This document shows, piece by piece, positions 54,915-64,000 of a stretch of DNA of 64,000 bases; the stretch's first letter is position 1; the number at the start of each line of letters is the position of its first letter. The DNA is taken from assembly GCF_023716665.1 (NCBI RefSeq), contig NZ_CP071859.1, positions 1 through 64,000 on the forward strand, read 5' to 3'. Origin of the DNA: Vibrio sp. SCSIO 43135 (lineage in GTDB: Bacteria; Pseudomonadota; Gammaproteobacteria; Enterobacterales; Vibrionaceae). The notes under the pieces are model-generated. The model was not told the origin of the DNA and made no database searches. It was given only the letters and a program-made list of their open reading frames with translations. Position numbers and translations under genes: made by a program.

Positions 54915-57452
54915 CTACTTCATGTTAACCAAATGTGTTGGCCACTCTTCGAAGGGAACAGGTCGGCTATAGAGAAAGCCCTGACCTTGATTGCAATGGA
55001 GTTGTGTAAGCATCTGAGCTTGCGCTGTGGTTTCGATTCCTTCAGCAACAATGTTCACTTTCATGCCTTTAGTCATATTAATAATGGCAGCAACAATAGA
55101 GGTATCTAGGTTGTCAGGGTCCATTTTTTCGATGAAAGTTCGATCAATTTTAAGGCAATCGAAAGGCAACTTGTGTAAGTAAGCGAGTGAGCTGTAACCA
55201 GTCCCAAAATCATCAATAGCGATGTGCACACCAAGTGCTCTAATGGCTTCCATATTGGAGAGCACGACAGGGTCGCGGCTCACTATACGTGACTCAGTAA
55301 TTTCTAATGTAAAACAACTAGGGTCGATACCCGTCTTGTCGAAGGCACGTTTGATGACGTCGATAAACTCAGGTTGAGAAAGTTGGTTTACCGAGACATT
55401 TACGTGCATCTGAAAATGATTGCTCCACTTACCTTGTTCGATCCCAGTCTTCAAATCTTGGCAAGCTTGAACAAGGATCTGCTCACCAATGACAGAGATG
55501 AGTCCACTTTCCTCTGCCACGGGAATAAAATCTAGTGGTGGAATCAAGCCTGACTGTGGGGATAGCCAGCGCGCTAAAGCTTCCGCACCAATGACATCAC
55601 CACTATTGAGGTCGACAATAGGCTGATAAAAAGGAATGAACTCATTCTTTTCTGCTGCGGTTTTTATTTTGGCGAGCATCGAAGTACGTTGGCGAGAGAT
55701 ATCCGCCATTTCCGGGCGATAGTAGCTGATGTTGGAAATATCTTGCTTTGCATTACTCAAAGCAATGCTGCCATTACGGAGCCAATGAGTCATGTTGGTA
55801 TCTGGGCTGCTATCTGAGATAACAATACCTATCGATGTATTTACCACGACATTTTCGTTCTCAGCTTCGAAGGGAGAAGCAAACATTTGAGCAATACGAT
55901 TGGCGGTTAGCTGGATATCCTCGTAACTTTGTAAGTTAGGATGATAGAGGGCAAACTCATCTCCGGCGATTCGGGCAATGTAGCACTCCTCACTAAATAC
56001 ATCTTTAAAGCGGTCTGCGATGACAATGAGTAGTTCATCACCTTTCGAATGACCTAGGCTGTCGTTGATATCACGGAATTTGTTGATACCAATAAGCATC
56101 AGTGTGCCATTTAGATTAGGCAGCTTATCGCACGAATCAATAAAGCCTTCTCTGCTGTATAAATTGGTGAGTGAATCGTAGAGTAGTTGGGCTCGTAAGG
56201 CGTTAAATGACGCTTTGAGATTATTGGTCATCTCATTAAATGCGTATACCAACATACTGGTTTCGTAGATGTTACCAGGCTTAGGCATAGTGGCATCCCA
56301 ATCGCCTTTGGCAAGATGCTTTGCTGCAGAAGCGGTAGAGGTTATGGGTCTAGTTACTCGGTTGAAAGCAATGAGCCCAAGTCCAATGCCAATCAAGCTG
56401 ACTACTAAGCCAATTAACCAGCTGTTTCTTTGATTCTCTGGTAGGTTACCGAGCAAATCAGACTCTGAGATAGAAACACCAATATACCATTGCAGGCCAT
56501 GCTTATCTCGGTAAGGGGTAATGTGGTTGAAGTAGTGTTCTCCACTAATGAAAGTTTCGAACTTGCTTGTTTGATTTAATTTGCTGTCGGTAAAGGATTG
56601 TGCGTATTGAGCACTAGCTTGGATTATCGGGTTTGGGCTCTCAACCGCCAATAGACGTTGGCCTTTCTCAGATCGTTCTGTTCCCCAAGAAATCACACTG
56701 CTATTGTTGGAGTGGGCCACCAATCGTTTGTCTTGATCGAAAATAAAAACAGAAGCTGTTGTTTGGTTTCTGAGCTGTTTCAGGAAGTTATTGAAGGTAT
56801 TGATTTTGATATCCAGCCCAATCACGCCTAGGAAGCTGTTACGATCAAATACTGGAGTGAGTGCTGATAGGGTGACCTCTTGTCTTTCATCAGCGTTGGC
56901 ATAGATAGAAGACCATGCAGGTTTAAAAGATTGGCTAACCGGCGTATACCAAGGTCGAACACGAGGGTCGTAATTTCGAATGACCGTACGAACATCGCTA
57001 CTGATGGTTTGACCGCGGTAAATGATCAAGTTCTGCTCAGTACGGCGATCTTTAATCATTAAGGTATAGCCATCATTTGGCTCTTTACGGTAGCCAATAT
57101 ACTCTCCACCTTCTCCACCAAATCCAATCACATCTAATTGATCAATAGAGCTATACAGGTCTTCAAAACTAGTGAGCAGATAGCTCTGAATCTCTGAGCC
57201 ATCATTTGGGTTGTATAGGTTGTTGAACCCAATACTGTGACCGATGGATTGAGCCGCTTGGAAAGGTTCTTTGAGGAAGTTATCGAGCTCTTTAGTGACG
57301 TTATCTGTCAGGGCGGTAAGACGTTTAACACTGACGTCTTCTACCATTTGCTGGTAACTGCTTTTTTGAGTAGCAACAATAACACCGATAGTGATGAGGA
57401 AAATCATCACAAATGGAAGGACGACGGCAGTGCGTAGTGTAATTTGGGTCAT
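54915..57452 (-). CDS. Membrane-anchored cyclic-di-GMP phosphodiesterase with dCache, HAMP, GGDEF and EAL domains
   Basis: The 845-residue protein has a membrane helix near 10-28, a periplasmic double-Cache sensor (about 35-335), a second helix (about 343-363), HAMP (about 364-415), GGDEF (about 425-580) and EAL (about 595-840). The GGDEF motif reads AGDEF (RIAGDEFALYH), so cyclase activity is uncertain. The EAL domain keeps EALARW, NVSVNQL, EITES, DDFGTGYSSL, LKIDRTFI and AEGIET, so hydrolysis of c-di-GMP is likely. It lies between ntrC and add and may respond to a small-molecule ligand. Confidence 0.92.
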   Translation of the reverse strand: MTQITLRTAVVLPFVMIFLITIGVIVATQKSSYQQMVEDVSVKRLTALTDNVTKELDNFLKEPFQAAQSIGHSIGFNNLYNPNDGSEIQSYLLTSFEDLYSSIDQLDVIGFGGEGGEYIGYRKEPNDGYTLMIKDRRTEQNLIIYRGQTISSDVRTVIRNYDPRVRPWYTPVSQSFKPAWSSIYANADERQEVTLSALTPVFDRNSFLGVIGLDIKINTFNNFLKQLRNQTTASVFIFDQDKRLVAHSNNSSVISWGTERSEKGQRLLAVESPNPIIQASAQYAQSFTDSKLNQTSKFETFISGEHYFNHITPYRDKHGLQWYIGVSISESDLLGNLPENQRNSWLIGLVVSLIGIGLGLIAFNRVTRPITSTASAAKHLAKGDWDATMPKPGNIYETSMLVYAFNEMTNNLKASFNALRAQLLYDSLTNLYSREGFIDSCDKLPNLNGTLMLIGINKFRDINDSLGHSKGDELLIVIADRFKDVFSEECYIARIAGDEFALYHPNLQSYEDIQLTANRIAQMFASPFEAENENVVVNTSIGIVISDSSPDTNMTHWLRNGSIALSNAKQDISNISYYRPEMADISRQRTSMLAKIKTAAEKNEFIPFYQPIVDLNSGDVIGAEALARWLSPQSGLIPPLDFIPVAEESGLISVIGEQILVQACQDLKTGIEQGKWSNHFQMHVNVSVNQLSQPEFIDVIKRAFDKTGIDPSCFTLEITESRIVSRDPVVLSNMEAIRALGVHIAIDDFGTGYSSLAYLHKLPFDCLKIDRTFIEKMDPDNLDTSIVAAIINMTKGMKVNIVAEGIETTAQAQMLTQLHCNQGQGFLYSRPVPFEEWPTHLVNMK

Positions 57453-57493
57453 TACCAGTATTTTTATTCTTTATTGGTATCCATTTAAACAGT

Positions 57494-57536
57494 GCGCCGA
57501 CGTCTTCGGCGCTGCGTTAATACGAGCGCATTCGTA
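57494..57536 (-). repeat. Two small hairpins between ntrC and the GGDEF/EAL gene
   Basis: GCGCCGA (57494-57500) pairs with TCGGCGC (57506-57512), and TACGA (57521-57525) pairs with TCGTA (57532-57536). No long T-run follows on the minus strand, so termination after ntrC is at most weak. Confidence 0.45.
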
Positions 57537-57572
57537 GTGAAAAAATACCGGTATGACAGTGGATGTATAAAC

Positions 57573-58976
57573 TCAATAAAGCTCTTTGAGTTTACGTGTC
57601 AATGTGTTGCGTCCCCAACCAAGTACTTTTGCTGCGTCTTGTTTGTGGCCATTGGTATGATTCAACGCTGCTTCTAGAAGTATACGCTCAAATTCAGGGA
57701 GTGCATAAGAAAGCAGTTCGGTTTCTCCAGAGGTTAGAGCCTGTTTCGCCCATGAAGATAGTTGCTCTTGCCAACTTATACCATCGCTAAACTGAGGTAT
57801 TGATTGCTCTGTTAATAACTCGGGAGGAAGATCACTTGGTAATATCTCATTTCCGCTAGCCATCACAGTTAACCAACGACAGATATTCTCTAGTTGTCGC
57901 ACGTTGCCTGGCCATTCCAAATTATTGAGTACTTCCACTGTCGATGGGTGTAGAGACTTTACATCAACACCAAGCTCTTCAGCTGCGTGGGATAAAAAGT
58001 GCAAGGTGAGCTTTTCGATGTCTTGCTTTCGCTCACGTAGAGCAGGAATTTGAATTCGAATGACGTTAAGGCGATGGAATAAGTCTTCACGGAAATCGCC
58101 TTGATGAACCAGTTTTTCTAAATTTTGGTGAGTCGCAGCAACAATTCTTACATCAACCTGTACCGCAGCATGACCACCAACTCGATAAAATTGCCCATCA
58201 GCTAGAACACGCAACAAGCGCGTTTGAATATCAAGCGGCATATCCCCGATTTCATCTAGGAATAAAGTGCCGCCATTTGCTTGTTCAAAACGGCCTTGGC
58301 GTACACTGTTAGCACCGGTGAAGGCGCCTTTCTCATGCCCAAACAGCTCTGACTCGATCAAATCTTTTGGAATCGCTGCCATGTTGAGGGCAATGAAAGG
58401 TTTTTTAGCTCGAGGACTATGTCGGTGTAGAGCATGAGCAACCAGTTCTTTACCTGTACCAGACTCTCCATTGATAAGGACAGAGATAGAAGAGCGCGAC
58501 AATCTACCAATTGCACGAAATACTTCCTGCATTGCTGGTGCCTCACCAATGATTTCTGGAGCGTCATTGGCTTGTAAGTCATCGCCAGCTTGGCCTTTTC
58601 GTTGCTCTTGGTTATGGGTGATAGCTCGTTCAACCAGTGTTAGGGTCTCATCTACGTCGAATGGTTTTGGTAGGTACTCAAACGCCCCTTTTTGGTAAGC
58701 ATTCACCGCGGCATCTAGATCTGAGTGGGCAGTCATGATGATGACTGGCAGCTCAGGTGAGCGAAGGTGGATTTGCTCTAGCAATTCAATCCCATCGATT
58801 CCAGGCATACGAATGTCAGAGACCAGCACATCTGGGACTTCACGTTCCAATGCGAGCAGCACGCTTTCTGCATCGGAGAAAGTCTCGCACTTAATGTTTG
58901 CTGAAGAGAGGGTCTTCTCCATAACCCATCGAATGGAGCTGTCATCATCTACAACCCAAACATATCCTTTACTCAT
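57573..58976 (-). CDS. glnG: Nitrogen regulator NtrC (NR(I))
   Basis: NtrC is a sigma-54 activator phosphorylated by NtrB. The 467 residues contain a receiver domain (about 1-120) with the phosphoacceptor Asp in [11 protein letters not shown] near residue 54, an AAA+ domain with Walker [16 protein letters not shown] near 169 and the sigma-54 contact loop GAFTGA near 218. A Fis-type helix-turn-helix (about 425-465) ends [20 protein letters not shown]. It starts 50 nt after the ntrB stop, and a hairpin lies in that gap. Confidence 0.97.
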   Translation of the reverse strand: MSKGYVWVVDDDSSIRWVMEKTLSSANIKCETFSDAESVLLALEREVPDVLVSDIRMPGIDGIELLEQIHLRSPELPVIIMTAHSDLDAAVNAYQKGAFEYLPKPFDVDETLTLVERAITHNQEQRKGQAGDDLQANDAPEIIGEAPAMQEVFRAIGRLSRSSISVLINGESGTGKELVAHALHRHSPRAKKPFIALNMAAIPKDLIESELFGHEKGAFTGANSVRQGRFEQANGGTLFLDEIGDMPLDIQTRLLRVLADGQFYRVGGHAAVQVDVRIVAATHQNLEKLVHQGDFREDLFHRLNVIRIQIPALRERKQDIEKLTLHFLSHAAEELGVDVKSLHPSTVEVLNNLEWPGNVRQLENICRWLTVMASGNEILPSDLPPELLTEQSIPQFSDGISWQEQLSSWAKQALTSGETELLSYALPEFERILLEAALNHTNGHKQDAAKVLGWGRNTLTRKLKELY

Positions 58977-59010
58977 AATCTTTTAATCCTTACAGCAATA
59001 GCAAACTGAC

Positions 59011-59035
59011 CCAATCTAGCTAAGCGCTAGATTGG
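59011..59035 (-). repeat. Intercistronic hairpin covering the ntrB stop codon
   Basis: CCAATCTAGC (59011-59020) pairs perfectly with GCTAGATTGG (59026-59035) around a 5-nt loop. The ntrB stop (59027-59029) is inside the arm. No T-run follows, so it is more likely an mRNA stability or coupling element than a terminator. Confidence 0.6.
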
Positions 59036-60073
59036 CAAATAAATGGTGAACGTGGTTCTACCAGGCCAACTTTCAACGTCTATTTTGCCGTTATGTTGGT
59101 CAATTAAGTTTTGTGAAATCGATAGCCCGAGCCCAGTGCCACCTTCGCGGCCGCTGACCATAGGATAAAATAGTGTGTCTTGTAAATCGGCAGGAATCCC
59201 CGGGCCGTTATCAATGATCTCTACCCGAGCCGCAAGTTTATGGCGTTGGCCATGAATGTTCGCCTGATGCACCGTTCTGGTGCGTATGGTGATTTTTCCA
59301 TGTTCTTGAGGTTGTAGGATCTGAGCTGCGTTACTGACGATGTTGAGCAGCGACTGCTCTATTTGATCGGTGTCCATTAGAATATCTGGTAGGCTGGGGT
59401 CATAATCCCTTTCAATCACCACGCTATGTCCTGATTCAAGCTCGACCAGCTGACGTACCTTTTCTAGGATGAGGTGAAGGTTCTCTGGTTTTTTTTGTCC
59501 TGGTTTTTGTGGGCCAAGTAATCGGTCTACCAAAGAGCGTAGTCGGTCGGCTTGTTCAATAATGATCTGGGTATATTCGGTCAAGCTCTGATCTGGCAAC
59601 ATGCGCTCCAAAAGCTGGGCTGCGCCTCTTAAACCGCCTAAAGGGTTTTTGATTTCATGAGCTAACCCGCGCACCAACAATTTAGCCGCCTGCTGCTGGG
59701 CATGTTGATTCAGCTCTTGGCTTAGCCTACGTTGCTGCCCTATCTTTCGCATTTCAACCAGCAACATCAGGTTCTTTTCCCAAGATAGGGGACTAACGGT
59801 GACTTCTAGCATTAAAGGTTTACCGTCTACCACAAAGGTCACATCGCTATCTGTGATACTTTGGCCACTTTGTAATGGTTGAGAAAGTAGAGCTAAATCC
59901 ATGGAGGCATGCTGAATCAATTTGGAGAGTGGCTGATCGACAATACGCTTAGCGCTTTGAGTGAATAGCTGTTCTGCAGCCGGATTGGCATAACGAACGA
60001 CAAGAGCTTCGTCCAACATTAACGTGGCGGTAACTACATTATTGAGTATCGCATTACTGAGTTCGAGGTTCAC
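59027..60073 (-). CDS. glnL: Nitrogen sensor kinase NtrB (NR(II))
   Basis: NtrB phosphorylates or dephosphorylates NtrC under control of PII. The 348 residues comprise a PAS domain (about 5-115), the histidine-phosphorylation region with GLAHEIKNPLGGLRGAAQLL near residue 138, and a C-terminal GHKL ATPase with the NIVSNAAQI N box near 239, DNGPGIP near 286 and GGTGLGLSIS near 315. The transcription order is glnA, DUF4124, ntrB, ntrC. Confidence 0.95.
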   Translation of the reverse strand: MNLELSNAILNNVVTATLMLDEALVVRYANPAAEQLFTQSAKRIVDQPLSKLIQHASMDLALLSQPLQSGQSITDSDVTFVVDGKPLMLEVTVSPLSWEKNLMLLVEMRKIGQQRRLSQELNQHAQQQAAKLLVRGLAHEIKNPLGGLRGAAQLLERMLPDQSLTEYTQIIIEQADRLRSLVDRLLGPQKPGQKKPENLHLILEKVRQLVELESGHSVVIERDYDPSLPDILMDTDQIEQSLLNIVSNAAQILQPQEHGKITIRTRTVHQANIHGQRHKLAARVEIIDNGPGIPADLQDTLFYPMVSGREGGTGLGLSISQNLIDQHNGKIDVESWPGRTTFTIYLPI

Positions 60074-60197
60074 TGCGTCATCCTTGGCGGTGGTAAAGAA
60101 AGTGTTGCACTAATTTGGTGCGTACTATTCTCAGTATGGCGCATTGATGCTGGAAGAAAAAGAAAAATAGGCGGGATAATTGCGTGATAGGCCTAAA

Positions 60198-60737
60198 TTA
60201 CTGCTTCTTGAGCGATGTTCTATGCAAATGCACCGTTATTGAATCTGATGATGCAATAAGCTTGCCGCCTCTAAATGATTGAATAGACAGGGTGTGAGTA
60301 CCTCTATCAATATTTTTTAGCTGCCAGTTGTTCGCTATTTGTGGGGCGCCATATTTATTACCATCTAGCAGAAGTTGCAACTGCTCCCCCACGGCCAGCT
60401 TACGGCTGACCGATGCTGTAACAGCAATGAACCCTTGGTTGCTACGGATAGTTTGATCGTGCACTGGTGACTCAATCGCAAGCTCTAGCTTGGCTAACGA
60501 TTTCGTTGAGGGTGATGATGCAGTTGTAGAAGCCTCTACTGGTTCAGGTTGTTCAAATGTAGGGGCAGGAGATGCTGCACTATGATCGGGCAAACTAATA
60601 AGTTTGGCGTTCTTGTGCTGTGGTGAATCACCAAAATGAATCACTCCATTGTCATCTTCCCACGTAAAGACATCTTGAGCTGAAAGGCTCAAAGGTATTG
60701 TGATCAATAAAGGGGCAGTAAAATGAAAAAGTTTCAT
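60198..60737 (-). CDS. Exported DUF4124 protein with a C-terminal Ig-like domain
   Basis: The 179-residue product has a signal peptide (about 1-20), a DUF4124 motif (VFTWEDDNGVIHFGDSP near residue 23), a Ser/Pro/Thr-rich linker (about 50-80), and a C-terminal domain whose pattern LLLDGNKYG and GTHTLSIQSFRGG looks like an Ig-like fold. Function is unknown; DUF4124 proteins are periplasmic. It lies between glnA and ntrBC in the same direction, with a terminator from glnA ahead of it. Confidence 0.82.
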   Translation of the reverse strand: MKLFHFTAPLLITIPLSLSAQDVFTWEDDNGVIHFGDSPQHKNAKLISLPDHSAASPAPTFEQPEPVEASTTASSPSTKSLAKLELAIESPVHDQTIRSNQGFIAVTASVSRKLAVGEQLQLLLDGNKYGAPQIANNWQLKNIDRGTHTLSIQSFRGGKLIASSDSITVHLHRTSLKKQ

Positions 60738-60841
60738 TGCTCACCTCAGCCGTCAAGGCGTTGTATGGAAAGCGCAAGCTGGAGAAAGCGCTGGATTAGA
60801 TACAATGCTACTGGTTGATTTATGAGCGAAAAATACAAAAA

Positions 60842-60864
60842 AGGCTCGCCTGCGAGGCGAGCCT
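60842..60864 (-). terminator. Terminator of glnA
   Basis: A perfect 9-bp stem (60842-60850 with 60856-60864), 5-nt loop, and TTTTTGTATTTTTC on the minus strand. It should partly separate glnA from the downstream genes. Confidence 0.88.
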
Positions 60865-60931
60865 AATATTTGGTCATTGGGTTACATGGTATTCCAATGA
60901 GATCTTGTGATCTAACCGTAAAGACGCTGAA

Positions 60932-62341
60932 TTAAACAGAGTAGTACAGTTCGAACTCAAGTGGGTGAGTCGTCATGTTAACTTTTTCAACATCTTGAGA
61001 CTTCAGGTCGATGTACGAGTTGATGAAGTCGTCAGAGAACACACCACCAGCTGTTAGGAACTCACGGTCAGCGTCTAGACACTCTAGCGCTTCTTTTAGT
61101 GAGTAAGCAACTGTTGGGATTTCTGCAGCTTCTTCAGCTGGTAGATCGTAAAGGTCTTTATCCATTGCTTCGCCTGGGTGGATCTTGTTCTTGATGCCAT
61201 CAAGGCCAGCCATAAGCATCGCTGCGAAACATAGGTATGGGTTCGCTGATGGATCACCGAAGCGTAGCTCGATACGACGCGCTTTCGGGCTTGGTACCAC
61301 TGGGATACGGATAGAAGCAGAGCGGTTACGTGCTGAGTAAGCAAGCATAACTGGTGCTTCGAAGCCTGGTACAAGACGCTTGTACGAGTTAGTTGATGCG
61401 TTAGCAAATGCGTTGATTGCTTTAGCGTGCTTGATAACACCACCGATGTAGTAAAGCGCCATTTCAGATAGGCCGCCGTACTTATCACCAGCAAATAGGT
61501 TAACGCCATCTTTTGCTAGAGATTGGTGAACGTGCATACCGCTGCCGTTGTCGCCAACAAGTGGCTTAGGCATGAATGTCGCTGTTTTACCAAATGCGTG
61601 AGCAACGTTATGTACAACATACTTGTAAACTTGGATTTCGTCAGCTTTAGCTGTTAGCGTGTTGAAACGAGTCGCGATTTCGTTCTGACCAGCTGTTGCT
61701 ACTTCGTGGTGGTGTGCTTCTACCACTTGGCCCATTTCTTCTAGGATTAGACACATTGCAGAGCGGATGTCTTGAGAAGAATCAACTGGAGCTACTGGGA
61801 AGTAACCACCTTTAACGCCAGGACGGTGACCTTTGTTACCACCTTCGATTTCAGAACCTGTGTTCCAAGCTGCTTCGATGTCATCGATCTTGAAGAAAGA
61901 ACCAGACATGTCAGTTGCGAACTTAACATCGTCAAATAGGAAGAACTCTGGCTCAGGACCAACTAGAACTGTATCTGCGATACCTGTTGAACGTAGGTAG
62001 TCTTCAGCGCGCTTAGCGATAGAGCGAGGGTCGCGATCGTAGCCTTGCATTGTTGCAGGCTCAAGGATGTCACAACGTACGTTTAGTGTTGCGTCTTCAG
62101 TGAATGGGTCAAGAACAGCAGATGATGCGTCTGGCATCATTACCATGTCTGACTCGTTAATACCTTTCCAGCCAGCAACTGATGAACCGTCGAACATCTT
62201 ACCTTCTTCAAAGAAGTCTGCGTCAACTTGGTGAGCAGGGATAGATACGTGCTGCTCTTTACCTTTAGTATCAGTAAAGCGTAGGTCAACAAACTTAACT
62301 TCGTTTTCTTGGATCAGCGATAGAACGTTTTCTACTGACAT
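60932..62341 (-). CDS. glnA: Glutamine synthetase, type I
   Basis: GlnA condenses ammonia and glutamate to glutamine in a 12-subunit ring and is the main ammonia entry at low supply. The 469 residues match enteric GSI. Motifs include [17 protein letters not shown] near residue 50, the ATP region [16 protein letters not shown] near 259, NRSASIRIP near 337, and the adenylylation tyrosine in [12 protein letters not shown] near 398, so it belongs to the adenylylated subclass. Confidence 0.98.
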   Translation of the reverse strand: MSVENVLSLIQENEVKFVDLRFTDTKGKEQHVSIPAHQVDADFFEEGKMFDGSSVAGWKGINESDMVMMPDASSAVLDPFTEDATLNVRCDILEPATMQGYDRDPRSIAKRAEDYLRSTGIADTVLVGPEPEFFLFDDVKFATDMSGSFFKIDDIEAAWNTGSEIEGGNKGHRPGVKGGYFPVAPVDSSQDIRSAMCLILEEMGQVVEAHHHEVATAGQNEIATRFNTLTAKADEIQVYKYVVHNVAHAFGKTATFMPKPLVGDNGSGMHVHQSLAKDGVNLFAGDKYGGLSEMALYYIGGVIKHAKAINAFANASTNSYKRLVPGFEAPVMLAYSARNRSASIRIPVVPSPKARRIELRFGDPSANPYLCFAAMLMAGLDGIKNKIHPGEAMDKDLYDLPAEEAAEIPTVAYSLKEALECLDADREFLTAGGVFSDDFINSYIDLKSQDVEKVNMTTHPLEFELYYSV

Positions 62342-62440
62342 CTTGGATAACCTCCAGTGTTATTAAAGCGGTAATAGCCCGATTCGGGTGAATCCAGCAT
62401 TGATTAATTTCATTTCAATCTTATTAATCGATGCTATTTC

Positions 62441-62463
62441 TCATAAAGCCAAAATCGTGCCAA
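62441..62463 (-). promoter_or_regulatory. Sigma-54 promoter of glnA
   Basis: On the minus strand TTGGCACGATTTTGGCT (62447-62463) carries GG at -24 and GC at -12 with the correct 10-nt spacing. It resembles E. coli glnAp2. The transcript starts near 62435, about 95 nt before the glnA ATG. Confidence 0.82.
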
Positions 62464-62521
62464 AAAAATTAATCCATTAATTTCAATGTATTAAGCTGTT
62501 TGTGGTGTTTTTGGTGCGTTC

Positions 62522-62584
62522 TGGTGCACCAAAATGATCTCTTTCTGCACTTTATTGGTGCAAATGTTGATTGCTGCACCAATA
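62522..62584 (-). promoter_or_regulatory. NtrC-type enhancer sites upstream of glnA
   Basis: Three TGCACC/GGTGCA-type sites lie 60-120 bp upstream of the sigma-54 promoter: the palindrome TGGTGCACCA (62522-62531), TGCACTTTATTGGTGCA (62546-62562), and TGCACCAATATGAC (62575-62588) as a half site with weaker symmetry. The first two are strong matches to the NtrC consensus. The rest of the 62342-62841 gap holds the divergent typA leader; no gene is seen. Confidence 0.8.
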
Positions 62585-62841
62585 TGACTCAAACACCGCA
62601 TACCATTCAGCCTTTCTTTGCTGACTATGTCAATCGTATTTCTGTGTACCTGATTCGAGTTTGTTCCAAATCAACTCCTCGCCTAGTCTTAAAACAGACG
62701 AAAACTGCCGTGATAGATCACATATTTCTAGGTTTTTCGCTAGAATCTGGTACATTACGGTCGTTTTTTTAATCAAATAGGCAGTGCTCGTTAAATGTTC
62801 GGTTTAAGAGGGCTGCTTCTTTTATAAGTGAATCTAAATCC

Positions 62842-64000
62842 ATGGCTACTCCACAGATTGATAAATTAAGAAATATCGCGATCATCGCGCACGTTGACCA
62901 CGGTAAAACAACACTGGTTGATAAACTACTACAGCAATCAGGTACCCTTGAGTCTCGCGGTGAAACTGAAGAGCGAGTCATGGACTCGAACGACATCGAG
63001 AAAGAACGTGGTATCACCATCCTTGCTAAAAACACAGCAATTAACTGGAACGATTACCGTATCAACATCGTAGATACTCCGGGACACGCGGACTTCGGTG
63101 GTGAAGTAGAACGTATCATGTCGATGGTAGATTCTGTGCTTCTTATTGTTGACGCAGTTGATGGCCCAATGCCACAAACGCGCTTTGTAACGCAAAAAGC
63201 TTTTGCTCATGGCCTAAAGCCAATCGTTGTTATCAACAAGATCGACCGCCCAGGCGCACGTCCTGATTGGGTAATGGACCAAGTATTCGATCTATTCGAT
63301 AACCTAGGCGCAACTGACGAACAGTTAGACTTTAAAGTCGTTTACGCTTCAGCTCTTAACGGTTGGGCTTCTCTAGAAGAAGGCGAAACTGGCGAAGACA
63401 TGGAACCACTATTCGAAACTATCGTTGAAGAAGTGGCGGCGCCAGAAGTTGACCTAGACGGTCCTCTACAGATGCAAGTTTCTCAGCTTGATTACAGCTC
63501 TTACGTTGGTGTTATCGGTGTTGCTCGTGTGACTCGTGGTAGCGTTAAGCCAAATCAGCAAGTAACTGTAGTGAGCGCTGATGGCAAAACTCGTAACGGT
63601 AAAGTGGGTACTGTAATGGGTTACCTTGGTCTAGAGCGTCACGACGTTGAGCAAGCGAATGCAGGTGACATCGTTGCAATCACAGGTCTTGGTGAGCTGA
63701 AAATCTCAGACACTATCTGTGCGCAAAACCAAGTTGAAGCACTACCAGCACTTTCTGTTGATGAACCAACAGTAACCATGACGTTCCAAGTAAACACGTC
63801 TCCGTTTGCGGGTAAAGAAGGTAAATTCGTAACCTCACGTAACATCCTAGAGCGCCTAGAAAAAGAGCTAGTACACAACGTAGCACTGCGTGTTGAGCAA
63901 CTCGATGATCCAGACAAATTCCGCGTTTCAGGTCGTGGTGAGCTTCACCTATCGATCTTGATCGAAAACATGCGTCGTGAAGGTTTCGAACTTGCGGTAT
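62842..64000 (+). CDS. typA: Ribosome-associated GTPase TypA/BipA (3' truncated by window end)
   Basis: TypA/BipA is a translational GTPase of the EF-G/LepA group; it helps 50S assembly and growth in cold or stress. The first 386 codons are present. They show G1 [14 protein letters not shown] near residue 17, the ERGITI switch I region near 54, G3 [10 protein letters not shown] near 76, and G4 NKIDRPGA near 130. EF-Tu domain 2 (about 200-300) and the start of the next domain follow. The ATG at 62842 gives [11 protein letters not shown]. The gene continues beyond the window. Confidence 0.96.
   Translation, partial: MATPQIDKLRNIAIIAHVDHGKTTLVDKLLQQSGTLESRGETEERVMDSNDIEKERGITILAKNTAINWNDYRINIVDTPGHADFGGEVERIMSMVDSVLLIVDAVDGPMPQTRFVTQKAFAHGLKPIVVINKIDRPGARPDWVMDQVFDLFDNLGATDEQLDFKVVYASALNGWASLEEGETGEDMEPLFETIVEEVAAPEVDLDGPLQMQVSQLDYSSYVGVIGVARVTRGSVKPNQQVTVVSADGKTRNGKVGTVMGYLGLERHDVEQANAGDIVAITGLGELKISDTICAQNQVEALPALSVDEPTVTMTFQVNTSPFAGKEGKFVTSRNILERLEKELVHNVALRVEQLDDPDKFRVSGRGELHLSILIENMRREGFELAV

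Noticed and set aside
62500-62772. 90-codon plus-strand frame between glnA and typA
   Set aside because: It runs through the NtrC sites and has no ribosome site or recognisable domain; it is the typA leader region.

Overview
The window is a stretch of chromosome from a gammaproteobacterium, almost certainly a Vibrio, on the large chromosome close to the replication origin. The evidence is the dnaA-dnaN-recF-gyrB block, Vibrio-type 16S, 23S and 5S rRNA genes with a Glu-Lys-Val tRNA spacer, an intact ilvLGMEDA operon, and a gene order (ibpA, avtA, glyS, glyQ, UPF0016 exporter, ilv operon, comM, dsbA, srkA, trk, dprA, purEK) that I remember from other Vibrio chromosomes. The species cannot be fixed from this reading. 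I see no insertion sequence, prophage, integron or CRISPR array; this is core genome.

Layout. 1-6.3 kb: the replication block dnaA-dnaN-recF-gyrB (+), preceded by DnaA boxes and many GATC sites. 6.3-7.3 kb: a palindromic intergenic element, then the small heat-shock gene ibpA with a sigma-32-type promoter and a ROSE-type RNA thermometer. 7.3-11.8 kb: avtA and glyQS (-). 11.8-16 kb: a yybP-ykoY manganese riboswitch and the exporter mneA, two very small membrane-protein genes around tusA, a LysR regulator and acuI. 16-22.8 kb: the branched-chain amino acid operon ilvL-G-M-E-D-A (-), with a 29-residue leader peptide and attenuator. 23-31.8 kb: comM, a predicted outer-membrane barrel (DUF2860), a yihG acyltransferase, dsbA, srkA, a ccoG-like protein, yihD, a putative operon of two tiny genes, and spo0M. 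31.8-39 kb: trhA, then def-fmt-rsmB-trkA-trkH-DUF3157 (-). 39-42.4 kb: a LysM protein, dprA, smg and a zinc-ribbon protein (+). 42.4-47.5 kb: purEK (-) with a PurR operator, tsaC-hemF-aroE-DUF1488 (+), and a gamma-carbonic-anhydrase-like protein (-). 47.5-53.6 kb: a complete rRNA operon (16S, tRNA-Glu, -Lys, -Val, 23S, 5S, tRNA-Ser). 53.8-64 kb: add, a GGDEF/EAL protein, ntrC, ntrB, a DUF4124 protein and glnA (-), then typA (+), which runs off the window.

Working together: the first block starts and supports replication. The ilv genes, avtA and their attenuator make and interconvert isoleucine, valine and alanine. comM and dprA both process incoming single-stranded DNA in natural transformation. 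glnA-ntrB-ntrC is a nitrogen circuit with a sigma-54 promoter and NtrC-type sites in front of glnA. Def, Fmt, RsmB, TsaC, GlyQS and the rRNA operon serve translation. Much of the interest lies in non-coding control: a thermometer, a riboswitch, an attenuator, several dyads, and intercistronic hairpins. The least explained piece is a tiny minus-strand gene pair at 30.45-30.79 kb with its own terminator and an 18-bp perfect palindrome.
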